This document shows, piece after piece, positions 39,112 to 47,777 of a DNA stretch of 64,000 nt. This stretch comes from Xiheimicrobium sp033763395 (GTDB lineage: Bacteria; Myxococcota; Myxococcia; Myxococcales; Myxococcaceae). Each line of letters starts with the position of its first letter. Position 1 is the first letter of the stretch. The notes under the pieces were generated by a model, which saw only the letters and a list, made by a program, of their open reading frames with translations, had not been told where the DNA came from and searched no databases. The stretch spans positions 76,886 through 140,885 of the forward strand of contig JANRKQ010000129.1 of assembly GCA_033763395.1 (NCBI GenBank). The letters run 5' to 3'. The position numbers and the translations under genes were made by a program.

Positions 39112-40842
39112 TCATTCCATTCGGCGGCGACGCAGGCTGGCGGCGAGGGCGAAGAGGGTGAGGGTGAGCGGGTCGGGCACACTGGTGCAGCCGCCGGCCG
39201 GAGCCCCCGGTGGCTCGGGGAACTGCGCCAGCACGGCCTCTTTGTTGTCGACGTCGACGAGGGGGTCACCTTCTTCGGCGAGCGTCTCGATGCGGAGCGC
39301 TCCGACGCCGGGCGCCAGCGTGGGGGGCTGACCCCCACCGAAGTCCGGCGGGCGGGAGAGCCCCGACGGCGTCACCAGCCGCACGGTGTTGTTGTCGCAG
39401 TTGGAGAGCCAGGTCGCGCTCCGGACGCGAGGCACCTCTGGGAGCGACGGGTTGAACGAAAAGACCGGGTCGCGGGTCATGTCCGCGGGTGAGAGCGTGG
39501 TGAAGAGGCGGGTGAGGGTGGGGAAGGTGCGGAAGAGCTCGTTCGCTTCGCGCACCGGTGCGACGTACTCGGCGAAGACCGCCCGGGCGAGCTGCTGGGC
39601 ATCGAAGGCCGGGTAATCGACGAAGTCCTCTGGGTTCCGCTGGCGGGCATTCTGGTCGAGTCGCGCGAAGTCGCGGAACCACGCGTCAGCGTCGAAGTTC
39701 GCGTCGGCCAGGCTCTTCGGAATCGGCAGCATGCGCAGCAGCACGGCCTGCAGGCCCGGCGCGAAGCGGGGCGGCGCGGGCGCGGGGGCGAAGCCGGTGT
39801 TCGTCGGGTCGGCGACGGGCGGCAGCTGGCCGAAGCCGAGCGTCCACAACAGCTCGACGAAGGCTTCCGGAGAGGTGGCCGCGGCGAGCTGGGCCTCGTT
39901 TCCGAAGCGGCCCGCAGGCACGAGGACGTCGCGCATGACGCTCGAGGGGCCGGCGTAGTCGGTGACGAAGGCGTGCCGGCCTGGCGCTTCGCCCACGGCG
40001 CGGGTCACGAGGGACTGGTAGTTCTGCCCGCCGGTCTCCCAGTCGAGCAGGGTCTCGTTGATGACGGCGTGGCGGTAGTTGCGGGGAATCGCGCGGCCGT
40101 TGCCGAGCAGGAAGACCTGCACGCCCATGTCGGGCGTGGCGCCGATGCTGGTGAGGGTGATGGGAATCATCGGCAGCTCCGACGGGTACTCGACGACGAT
40201 GGGGGTCAGGTCGCCCGCCGACTTGCCGCTCTTGAGCTTGAGCGCGAGGAAGTAGGCGCCCGGACGCAGGTAGGGGCCGAGGGCCGCGTCGCTCGTCGTC
40301 GGAACCACGAAGCGGTTGTTCGACAGCCAGCCCAGCATCTCGGCCTTGTCGTCGGCCTTCAGCACCGCGGCGTCGTAGGGGCCGACCGAGGTCTGGAACA
40401 CGAGCGGGCTCGGCGGCGGGAGGCTGGTGCCTTCTGCGACGCGGTCGATGGTGGATGGGGAAGACAGGCGTTGTTGTTCACACCCCAGCGCGATCCCGCG
40501 TGCGCGGCAGGTGCCGACCGTCTGGAAGTTCACGGTGAAGCGTGGGTCGGTGGTCGCCGACAGCTGCGTGAAGAGCTCGTCGGTGCCGGCCTTCAGCACC
40601 GGCACCGAGGGCAGTGGCAACAGCCAACCGAAGTCCTTCGCGTCGCCCTGGTACTGAATCTGGATGTGGGCGGTCACCTTGCCGTTCTGCACGGCGAACA
40701 GAATGCGCTCTCCGGCCTGGATGACGGGGGTGGTGGCTGTGGTGGGGCCCGCGAAGCAGCCGCAGGCGAGGGCGTCGGTGGCCAACAGCGTCACTGCCGC
40801 GGAGAGGACCGCGAGCAACGAACGAAGCGAGATGAGGTGCAT
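39112..40842 (-). CDS. DUF2330 surface protein with MYXO-CTERM-like tail
   Basis: 576 residues from ATG 40842 (a longer frame to 40917 lacks a plausible signal). Signal peptide MHLISLRSLLAVLSAAVTLL, then ACGCFAGPTTATTPV, the Cys-rich opening of DUF2330. Long beta-rich body. The C-terminus has GGC, a hydrophobic stretch (LTLTLFALAASL) and RRRR: the Cys, membrane segment and Arg cluster of the MYXO-CTERM surface-sorting signal processed by rhomboid-type myxosortase. The Cys precedes the segment as in known examples. First gene of a likely three-gene run. Confidence 0.78.
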   Translation of the reverse strand: MHLISLRSLLAVLSAAVTLLATDALACGCFAGPTTATTPVIQAGERILFAVQNGKVTAHIQIQYQGDAKDFGWLLPLPSVPVLKAGTDELFTQLSATTDPRFTVNFQTVGTCRARGIALGCEQQRLSSPSTIDRVAEGTSLPPPSPLVFQTSVGPYDAAVLKADDKAEMLGWLSNNRFVVPTTSDAALGPYLRPGAYFLALKLKSGKSAGDLTPIVVEYPSELPMIPITLTSIGATPDMGVQVFLLGNGRAIPRNYRHAVINETLLDWETGGQNYQSLVTRAVGEAPGRHAFVTDYAGPSSVMRDVLVPAGRFGNEAQLAAATSPEAFVELLWTLGFGQLPPVADPTNTGFAPAPAPPRFAPGLQAVLLRMLPIPKSLADANFDADAWFRDFARLDQNARQRNPEDFVDYPAFDAQQLARAVFAEYVAPVREANELFRTFPTLTRLFTTLSPADMTRDPVFSFNPSLPEVPRVRSATWLSNCDNNTVRLVTPSGLSRPPDFGGGQPPTLAPGVGALRIETLAEEGDPLVDVDNKEAVLAQFPEPPGAPAGGCTSVPDPLTLTLFALAASLRRRRME

Positions 40843-40934
40843 GGTGTCGTGCGGCGGCCGGGCCCGCCGTCTCCAGAGCCTGCGCGCCAGAGCGTAGTCC
40901 AACGCCTCCCCGCGCACAGTCCCCCCTTGAGCGT

Positions 40935-40978
40935 GGCGTCAACGGCGCGGAACGGTCTCGCTTCCGACGAGTGACGCC
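40935..40978 (-). terminator. Compound hairpin downstream of the TolC gene
   Basis: Outer arms GGCGTCA (40935-40941) / TGACGCC (40972-40978) enclose CGGAA (40948-40952) / TTCCG (40962-40966). It lies 26 bases past the stop of the last efflux-operon gene. No T-tract, so a weak intrinsic terminator at best. Confidence 0.4.
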
Positions 40979-41003
40979 TCGGCGCGTGGCGCGGCGTCGG
41001 GTT

Positions 41004-42512
41004 TCAGTTCTCGGCCAGCCCGAGCAGCGTCGCCAGGCGCCCTTCGGCGGCGGCGAGCTCGACCTTGCGGATTTCGAGCTGCGCGCGCGACTGGGCGGCG
41101 GCCGACGCGGCGAGGAAGCGCTTGTTGTCGACGTCGCTCACCTCGAGCGAGGTGGTGAGGCCATTCTCATAGGCCGCGCCGACCTGCTTCTGCGCGCGGG
41201 TGGCGAGCGTGGCCTGGGCCTCGGCCTGCTGGAGCGCCACCTCGGCGGCCTCGAGGTTCGTCTTCGCGCCGATCCAGTTCGCCCGGGCCTTCGCGCGCGC
41301 GGCCTCGAGCTGGGCGCGCTGCTGCACCACCTTCGCGTCGTTCTCTCGCAGCTGCGCGTAGCGCACGCCGCGGTCGTACAGGTCCCACTGGGCGGCGACG
41401 ATGCCGTCGAAGATGAAGTTGGTGCCGGCGAAGCCGCGGTTCGAGTTGTAGCTGCCCTTGGCCTGCGCGACGATCGTCGGCAGCCAGGTGAGGCGGTCGA
41501 CCGACGAGATGCGCTCCTGAATCTTAAGGCCGACGGCCTGCGCCTTGAGGCCGTAGGAGCGCTCCCATGGGGTGTCGTTCTCGAGGCCCGCCGTCACCTC
41601 GAAGCGGGTGGGCGTGTCGTCCATCGGGCGCACCGGCTCTCCGACGAGCGCCTCGAGCAGGGCGAGCAGGGCGACGCGCTGACCCGACAGCGCGCTCAAC
41701 GTGGCGCGCGCCTGGGCCGTCTCACTCTGCGCTCGCAGCACGGCGATCTCGGTCGAGGTGCCGATGGTCGCCTGCGCCTTCGCGTCGCGCTCTCGCTTGA
41801 GCGCCACCGTCTCGGCGTCGCGAGCGGCCTGCTCGATCTGCGCGAGGCCCTCGATGCCCAGGTACACCCTGGCGACGGCGAGGAGAATCTGCTCGCGCGC
41901 CTCGAGGGTGCCCAGCTTCGCCGCCTCGCCGCCCTCCCACGCCGCGGGCAGCAGGAAGAAGTTCGGCGAGAAGAGCACCTGCTGGAGGAGCAGCGTGCCG
42001 TAGAGCGAGTTGCGGGCGACGATGACGATGTCCTGCACCTGGTCGACGGCCTGCTGCTGTTGGGTCCTCAGGGGCGCGAGCTGCGCGTCGGACAGCGGCA
42101 TGCCGGTGAAGCTCGTGCTGAGGAAGTTCACCAGGCCAATGGTGCCGTCAGCCTGCGCCTGCGCCGACTCCTTCGCCTTGAACTCCTGCGCCACGCTCGT
42201 GTGCACGTACGACGCGTTCAGCGAGAGCGACGGAATCGCGATGGAGATGGCCATGCGCGTCTTCGCCGCGGCGAGCTCGATGGCCTGCCGGGCCGACTGC
42301 AGGTCGGGGTTCTTCTGCTCGGCGATGGTGAGCGCTTCCTTCAGCGACACCGCGCGGCGGCTGGCGAGGAATGCCTGCTCGGTGGCGAGCGCCTGGGCGA
42401 CGCCGGTGGGCTGGGCCGACGGCGGGGGCGTCGAGGGCGTGAGGGGCGCCTGGGCCAGCGCGGGGACGCTGAGGCTGAGCGACGCGAGGGTCGCGAGGGT
42501 TCGGGTACGCAT
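41004..42512 (-). CDS. TolC-family outer-membrane efflux channel
   Basis: 502 residues. Signal peptide MRTRTLATLASLSLSVPALA. Two halves of long Ala/Gln/Leu-rich helices with short strand segments, as in TolC: first SLKEALTIAEQKNPDLQSAR, where Asn-Pro is the family signature, and second QAVGLKIQERISSVDRLTWLP. It forms the exit duct of the pump encoded just upstream, and ends the operon tetR-adaptor-RND-tolC. Spacing to the RND gene is 22 bases. Confidence 0.93.
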   Translation of the reverse strand: MRTRTLATLASLSLSVPALAQAPLTPSTPPPSAQPTGVAQALATEQAFLASRRAVSLKEALTIAEQKNPDLQSARQAIELAAAKTRMAISIAIPSLSLNASYVHTSVAQEFKAKESAQAQADGTIGLVNFLSTSFTGMPLSDAQLAPLRTQQQQAVDQVQDIVIVARNSLYGTLLLQQVLFSPNFFLLPAAWEGGEAAKLGTLEAREQILLAVARVYLGIEGLAQIEQAARDAETVALKRERDAKAQATIGTSTEIAVLRAQSETAQARATLSALSGQRVALLALLEALVGEPVRPMDDTPTRFEVTAGLENDTPWERSYGLKAQAVGLKIQERISSVDRLTWLPTIVAQAKGSYNSNRGFAGTNFIFDGIVAAQWDLYDRGVRYAQLRENDAKVVQQRAQLEAARAKARANWIGAKTNLEAAEVALQQAEAQATLATRAQKQVGAAYENGLTTSLEVSDVDNKRFLAASAAAQSRAQLEIRKVELAAAEGRLATLLGLAEN

Positions 42513-42534
42513 GGGAGTCTCGGGTTCGGGCGTG

Positions 42535-45500
42535 TCAGACCGGGCGTGGCGCTGCGCCGGGCACGTCGTCGTGGAGCTGCTTCGCCGCCATGCCCGGCAC
42601 CGGCACGACGCGCGGCTCGTCGCTCGAGGGCTCGGCCGCGGCCTTCTTGATGCGGAAGCGCGGCGGCGTGAGCTTCTCGAAGACGGCGAAGACGAGCGGC
42701 ACGACGAAGAGGGTGAGGAACGTCGAGGTGATGACGCCGCCGATGACGCCGATGGCCATCGGCGCGCGGAACTCGAAGCCCTGCCCGCGGCCGATGGCGG
42801 TGGGCACCATGCCGATGGCCATCGCCGCCGACGTCATGAGGATGGGGCGGAGCCGGCGCGGGCCCGCCTTGATGAGCGCGGTGTCGAGGTCGTCACCCTC
42901 GCGCAGGTTCTGCAGCGCCTGGTCGACGAGCAGAATGGCGTTCTTCGTCACCAGCCCCATGAGGAGCACGATGCCGATGAAGGCGCCCATGTTGACCGAG
43001 AAGCCCGTCAGCATGAGCGCGAGGAAGGCGCCGATGAACGCCAGCGGCACCGACGCGAGAATGGTGAACGGGTGCTTGAACGACTCGAACTGCGAGGCGA
43101 GCACCATGTACACGAACACGGCCGCCAACACGAAGACGAGGCCGAAGGCGTCGTTCTGCTCGTCGAGGCTCTTGATCTGCCCGTCGTAGTAGAGCGTGAC
43201 GCCCGGCGGCGGTGGCTCCTTCTTGAGGCGCTCCTTCAGCGCCGCCGCGAGGTCGCCCAGCGCCCCGCCTTCACCGACCGAGGCGGCCTGCACCATGACG
43301 CGGCGCTCGCGGTTGAAGCGCTCGATGATGCTGGGCGTGTCGCGCATCGACACCTCGGCGACGTCGGTGATGGGGCGCAGGCCCACCGGCGTGAAGACAT
43401 CCATCTGCTTGAGGGCCTCGGGCGTGGCGCGGTCCTTCTCCGACAGGCGCACCATGATGTCCGTCTCGACGCCGTCCTGGCGCAGCTTGCCGGCGAGCTG
43501 GCCGTTCATGGCGAGGCGCATCTGCATGCCCAGCATCGCGCTGGTGAGCCCCGTGTCCTGTGCCCGGCTGCGGTCGATGCTCACCGCGAGCTCGGGGCGG
43601 GGCGGGTTGGCGGCGACGCGCACGTCGTTCGCGAGCGGCTTGCCGTTGGCGCCCTTCAGCTCCTTCAGGATGCCGGCGATGCGGTTCGCCTCGGCGTTGA
43701 TCTGCGCGTAGTCGTTGCCCATCACGGACAGCATGATGGGGAAGAAGTCGCCGAGGCCCTCGATGGTGGGTGGGTCGAGCAGGCCGACGTCGGTGCCCAC
43801 CGGGAGCGCCGCGACCAGCTTGCCGCGCACCTCTTCTTGAATCGCCTTGAGCGTGAGCGCGCGGTCCTTGCGCGACTTCACCAGCACGCGAATGCGCGCG
43901 CGGTTGGCGTCCGAGCCCGCGCCATCGGACGAGGTGCCGACGACCGTGTACATGTCGATCACGTCCGGGTAGCCGCGAATGACCTCCTCCGCCTGAATTG
44001 CACGCGCGCCGGTCTCGTTGATGCTCGAGCCCTCGGGCAGCTTGAGGTCGACCATGAACTGGCTGCGGTCTTCCGGGGTGACGAAGTCGACGCCCAGCCC
44101 GCCGGCGACGGCCGCGAACAGCGAGCCCACCACCGTGACGAGGATGAGGCCCGCGGTGATCCACCGGTGCTTGAGTGTCCAGCCCAGCGCGCGGCCGTAG
44201 AGGCGCTCTTGCCACTCGAAGGCCGTGCGCAGCGCGCGCGCCACCGCGTTCTCCTGGTGCGCCTCGCCCTTGACGCGCTGCTTTGAGAAGCGCGCCGACA
44301 ACATCGGGTCGAGCGTGAAGCTGATGAAGAGCGAGATGACGACGGCCACCGACATGGTGACGCCGAACTGCTTGAAGAACTGGCCGACGATGCCGGGCAT
44401 GAAGGCCACGGGCACGAAGACCGCCACCAGCGACAGCGTGGTCGCGAGCACCGCGAGGTACACGTCGCGGGTTCCGTTGGCCGCCGCGTCCATGGGCTTT
44501 TCGCCCTGCTCGAGTCGGTGCGTGATGGCCTCGCGCACCACCACCGCGTCGTCGATGAGCAGGCCGATGGCCAGCGACAACGAGATGAGCGTCATCTGGT
44601 TGAGCGTGTAGCCGAGCACGTACATCACGAAGAACGTGCCCATCACCGACGTCGGGAGCGCGAGCGCGCTGATCATCGTGCCGCGCACGTCGAGCAGGAA
44701 GATGAGGATGATGAGAATGGCCATGAGGCCGCCGAAGAGCAGGGCGACCCAGACCTCGTGGGTGTTCTCTTCGATGACCGTCGAGTTGTCGATGATGAGC
44801 GACGGCTGGAAGCCCTGGCCGATGACCGGCGTCATCTCGGTCATGCGCGCCTTCACCGCCTTGGCCACCTCGATGGTGTTCGAGCCCGGCTGCTTGATGA
44901 TCTCGACGACGACGGCCTCTTTCCCGTTGAGGCGCGCGACGGAGCGCCGGTCGCCGACGCCGTCGATGACCGTCGCGACCTCGTCGAGCCGCACCTGGGT
45001 GCCGTTCTGGTTCTTCGCGATGGGCAGCGCGCGCAGCTCGTCGAGGTTCTGGAACTGGCCCAGCGAGCGCACGTTGAGCTCGGTGGGGCCGAGGTCGAGG
45101 CGGCCGGCCGGCACGTCGAGGTTCTCCATGCCGATGCGCTCGGCGATCTGCGCCGGCGCGATGCCCGCGGCCTTGGCCTTGTCGAGATCGATGTCGACCC
45201 GAATCTCGCGCACCTCACCGCCGACCGTCTTCACCTGGGCCACGCCGTCGAGCTGCGCGAGCGCGGGCTCGAGCTTGTCCTTGATGAGCTGGCGGAGCTG
45301 CGACGACTTCATGTCCGCCGAGACGGCGTAGTTCATGATGGGCGCGGCGCCGAAGTCGATGCGCGCCACCTTGGGCGACTCGGCGTCCTTCGGGAGCAGC
45401 TGCTGCACCGCCGACACCTTGTCGCGCGTCTCCTGCACGGCGCGGTCGAGCGGCACGGTGAGCTTGAACTGCACGAAGACGAGCGACAGGTTCTCGCGGC

Positions 45501-45750
45501 TGATCGACTGAATCGACTCGACGCCGGCGATGCCCGCCACTGCGTCTTCGATGGGCTTGGCGATCTGCTGCTCGATCTCGGTCGGGCCCGCGCCCCGGTA
45601 CACCGTGGTGATGGCCACGAAGGGGAACGACACGTCGGGGAAGAGGTCGGTGCCGAGCCGGTTGAGGCCCAGCACGCCGAGCACCACGAGGCACAGCGAC
45701 ATCATCGTAGTGAAGACCGGCCGGCGAATGGAGACGTCGGAGAGCGTCAT
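42535..45750 (-). CDS. RND-family efflux pump (HAE-1 type inner-membrane transporter)
   Basis: 1071 residues. Proton-driven resistance-nodulation-division pump for drugs or lipophilic compounds. It begins MTLSDVSIRRPVFTTMM, then TDLFPDVSFPFV, the family signature. Twelve membrane segments flank two large periplasmic loops. SLAIGLLIDDAVVVREAI is the segment 4 with the two Asp of the proton relay, and later segments LALMLTGFSVNMGAFIG complete the set. Length is standard. It follows the adaptor gene by 18 bases in the operon. No deletion or frameshift seen. Confidence 0.95.
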   Translation of the reverse strand: MTLSDVSIRRPVFTTMMSLCLVVLGVLGLNRLGTDLFPDVSFPFVAITTVYRGAGPTEIEQQIAKPIEDAVAGIAGVESIQSISRENLSLVFVQFKLTVPLDRAVQETRDKVSAVQQLLPKDAESPKVARIDFGAAPIMNYAVSADMKSSQLRQLIKDKLEPALAQLDGVAQVKTVGGEVREIRVDIDLDKAKAAGIAPAQIAERIGMENLDVPAGRLDLGPTELNVRSLGQFQNLDELRALPIAKNQNGTQVRLDEVATVIDGVGDRRSVARLNGKEAVVVEIIKQPGSNTIEVAKAVKARMTEMTPVIGQGFQPSLIIDNSTVIEENTHEVWVALLFGGLMAILIILIFLLDVRGTMISALALPTSVMGTFFVMYVLGYTLNQMTLISLSLAIGLLIDDAVVVREAITHRLEQGEKPMDAAANGTRDVYLAVLATTLSLVAVFVPVAFMPGIVGQFFKQFGVTMSVAVVISLFISFTLDPMLSARFSKQRVKGEAHQENAVARALRTAFEWQERLYGRALGWTLKHRWITAGLILVTVVGSLFAAVAGGLGVDFVTPEDRSQFMVDLKLPEGSSINETGARAIQAEEVIRGYPDVIDMYTVVGTSSDGAGSDANRARIRVLVKSRKDRALTLKAIQEEVRGKLVAALPVGTDVGLLDPPTIEGLGDFFPIMLSVMGNDYAQINAEANRIAGILKELKGANGKPLANDVRVAANPPRPELAVSIDRSRAQDTGLTSAMLGMQMRLAMNGQLAGKLRQDGVETDIMVRLSEKDRATPEALKQMDVFTPVGLRPITDVAEVSMRDTPSIIERFNRERRVMVQAASVGEGGALGDLAAALKERLKKEPPPPGVTLYYDGQIKSLDEQNDAFGLVFVLAAVFVYMVLASQFESFKHPFTILASVPLAFIGAFLALMLTGFSVNMGAFIGIVLLMGLVTKNAILLVDQALQNLREGDDLDTALIKAGPRRLRPILMTSAAMAIGMVPTAIGRGQGFEFRAPMAIGVIGGVITSTFLTLFVVPLVFAVFEKLTPPRFRIKKAAAEPSSDEPRVVPVPGMAAKQLHDDVPGAAPRPV

Positions 45751-45768
45751 GGGGTGTGTCCTCGAAGC

Positions 45769-46806
45769 TCAGCGCTGGGTGACCTTCGTGCCCTCGACGA
45801 GGGCCGAGGTCGGGTAGTCGACAATGGTGTCGAGGGGCTCGGCCGACGACACCACCACCTCGGCGCTGCGGCGCTCGAGCACGGTGACGAAGACCTTCTT
45901 GAGGGTGCCGTCCGCGGCGACGGCGTACACGTGGTCGCCGCCCGCGCTGCTCATCGCGGTGGACGAGACGACGTAGGCGTTGCGGGCCTCGCCCACGGGG
46001 AGGATGACGCGAGCGAGCGTGTTGGCGACGAAGTCTCCCTTCGCGTTGGGCACCGACACCTCGACGGGCACGCGGCGGGTCTGCGGGTCGGCCGAGGGAA
46101 TGACGACCTTCACCGTCGCCTCGTCGCTCACCGCGGAGCCGCCCACCGCTTCGACGCGCACCTTCTGGCCGGGCTTGATGGCCGCGCGCAGGTTCTCGGG
46201 AATCGTCACCTTCACCACGAGCGGGTCGAGCTGCATGACGACCCACACCGGGTTGCCGGGGCCCACCATGCCCCCGGCCGTGTCGGGCGCGTCGATGACG
46301 GTGCCGGGGAAGAGCGCGCGCAGGTCGTGCTTCTTGCGCCCCGCCTTCGCCTGGGCGAGCTGCGCCTTCGCCAGCGCGAGCCCGGCCTGGGCCTGCTTCG
46401 CGTTGACGTCGGCCTGGCGGTTCTGCACGTCCGAGACGCTGCCTTCGGCCTTGAGCTTCTCGTTGCGGCTCGCCACGTCGGCGGCCAGGCCCGCGGCCGC
46501 CTCGGCCTGCGCGACCCCGGCCTCGGCCTGCATCACCTGCGCGTCGACGATCTCGGTGTCGAGCGAGCCCAGCAGCTGCCCCGGCTTCACCAGCTCGCCC
46601 TTCTGCACCTTCGTCGTGGCGAGCCGGCCGCCCACCTCGAAGCCCATCGGCAGCATGCGCGAGGGGAAGAGCTGACCGGTGACGGTCTCTTTCGACGACG
46701 ACTTCACCTCACGGGCCTTCACGAAGCGCAGCTTGCCGCCCGGTGGGTCGGCCGCGAGCGCTCCCACGGCAGCCAGAGAGACCAACACGGCGACGGCGCG
46801 ATTCAT
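45769..46806 (-). CDS. RND efflux periplasmic adaptor (membrane-fusion) subunit
   Basis: 345 residues from ATG 46806, preceded by GAGGAA. Signal MNRAVAVLVSLAAVGALA. Biotin-lipoyl-like halves (VGGRLATTKVQKGELVKPGQ) surround an alpha-hairpin (QAEAGVAQAEAAAGLAADVA), then beta-barrel and membrane-proximal domains. It links the RND pump to TolC. No lipobox Cys is visible, so anchoring would be by an uncleaved or soluble form. The start codon overlaps the tetR stop (ATGA). Confidence 0.93.
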   Translation of the reverse strand: MNRAVAVLVSLAAVGALAADPPGGKLRFVKAREVKSSSKETVTGQLFPSRMLPMGFEVGGRLATTKVQKGELVKPGQLLGSLDTEIVDAQVMQAEAGVAQAEAAAGLAADVASRNEKLKAEGSVSDVQNRQADVNAKQAQAGLALAKAQLAQAKAGRKKHDLRALFPGTVIDAPDTAGGMVGPGNPVWVVMQLDPLVVKVTIPENLRAAIKPGQKVRVEAVGGSAVSDEATVKVVIPSADPQTRRVPVEVSVPNAKGDFVANTLARVILPVGEARNAYVVSSTAMSSAGGDHVYAVAADGTLKKVFVTVLERRSAEVVVSSAEPLDTIVDYPTSALVEGTKVTQR

Positions 46807-47552
46807 GGCGATTTCCTCAGGGACAGACGGTTCGGCGCACGGCGGTGCGCCACGGACACGCGGCGGGGCGTGGACGATTTCGGGGCCTTCGGGCTGACGG
46901 CGGGCCTGGGGGCGATGCCCTCGCCCACCAGCACGTTGAGCTCGGCGATGAGCGCGTGGAAGTCGGGCTTCTCTTCCTGGGCCACCATCTTGCGCATGGT
47001 GAGCACCCACACGCCCATGAACATGGTGGCGAGCACGTCGTTCGAGATGTCGTGGCGAATGACGTTGGCCTTCTTGAGGCGCTCGCAGGCCTCGACGACG
47101 CGCTGCTGCTCGCGGTCGATGGCCTGCCAGATGACGCCGTCGAAGGCGGTGCCCTGGCAGCCGTTGATGAGCACGTGAATGACGTCGCGCCACGTCCACA
47201 TGAGCTCGAGCGCCGCGATATCGTGCCGCGCCTGCATCTCGTTGAGGGCCAGCATGCGCTCGCTGGTGGGCGAGAGTTCCTTCGGGCGGAAGGGGCCGCC
47301 GCGGGCGAAGAACGCGTCTTCTTCGGCCGTGCGCGTGGTGAAGAGCGCGTCGAGCTGCTGCTCGAACTGCATCACCAGCTCGGTGAAGAGGGCCTCTTTC
47401 GACTCGGCGTGCAGGTAGAAGGCGCCCTTCGACAGCCCGCAGGCCGCGGTGATGTCCTCGATGCGCGCCTTCTGAATGCCGTGGGCGCGAAACTGCGCAC
47501 GGGCGGCGGCGACGAGAGCGGTGCGGGCGTGGGGGTCGGCGGGGCGGGCCAT
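46803..47552 (-). CDS. TetR-family repressor of the efflux operon
   Basis: 249 residues from ATG 47552 (47606 and 47579 are alternative starts that would run into the operator). Helix-turn-helix ARIEDITAACGLSKGAFYLH then AESKEALFTELV, the TetR N-terminal signature. The C-terminal ligand domain is about 60-205, with an unusual basic, Pro-rich tail (KSSTPRRVSVAHRRAPNR). First gene of the tetR-adaptor-RND-tolC operon, so it probably autoregulates it. The palindrome at 47594-47618 overlaps the promoter. Confidence 0.9.
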   Translation of the reverse strand: MARPADPHARTALVAAARAQFRAHGIQKARIEDITAACGLSKGAFYLHAESKEALFTELVMQFEQQLDALFTTRTAEEDAFFARGGPFRPKELSPTSERMLALNEMQARHDIAALELMWTWRDVIHVLINGCQGTAFDGVIWQAIDREQQRVVEACERLKKANVIRHDISNDVLATMFMGVWVLTMRKMVAQEEKPDFHALIAELNVLVGEGIAPRPAVSPKAPKSSTPRRVSVAHRRAPNRLSLRKSP

Positions 47553-47578
47553 GGCGTGATCGGCGTCAGGTGGCCCCA

Positions 47579-47606
47579 TTCCTAAACGCCGGGTCAGAAA
47601 TCGCAA
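47579..47606 (-). promoter_or_regulatory. Promoter of the tetR-efflux operon
   Basis: On the minus strand, a -35-like TTGCGA (47606-47601) lies 16 bases before a -10-like TAGGAA (47584-47579). Matches to consensus are 4 of 6 and 3 of 6. Start would lie near 47571, leaving a leader of about 20 bases before the ATG. Confidence 0.4.
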
Positions 47607-47618
47607 CGTGATTTCTGA
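47594..47618. promoter_or_regulatory. Candidate TetR operator
   Basis: Arms TCAGAAATC (47594-47602) and GATTTCTGA (47610-47618) are perfect over nine bases around GCAACGT. The site overlaps the -35-like element. The direct repeat AACGYCGGGTCAG occurs at 47585-47597 and 47618-47630, 33 bases apart, on each flank of the palindrome. Repression by the adjacent TetR is inference. Confidence 0.55.
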
Positions 47619-47777
47619 ACGTCGGGTCAGGAAAGAATCTGCTGCCCCTTGAAGCGGCGCTCATGGCGGCAGATCGGCCCTGGCGCCGAACGGGCAGGGG
47701 CTGCCCAACAGTTCCGGGGGCCTGACGTGCCGGGGCCGAAAAATTGATCAGCCGAACGCGGCGCCTAGGGTGGCCGC

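Noticed and set aside
44518..47178. An 886-codon plus-strand frame opposite the efflux pump genes
   Set aside because: Antisense to RND and adaptor genes, composition typical of shadow frames (Arg, His, Asp, Leu-rich) and no family match.
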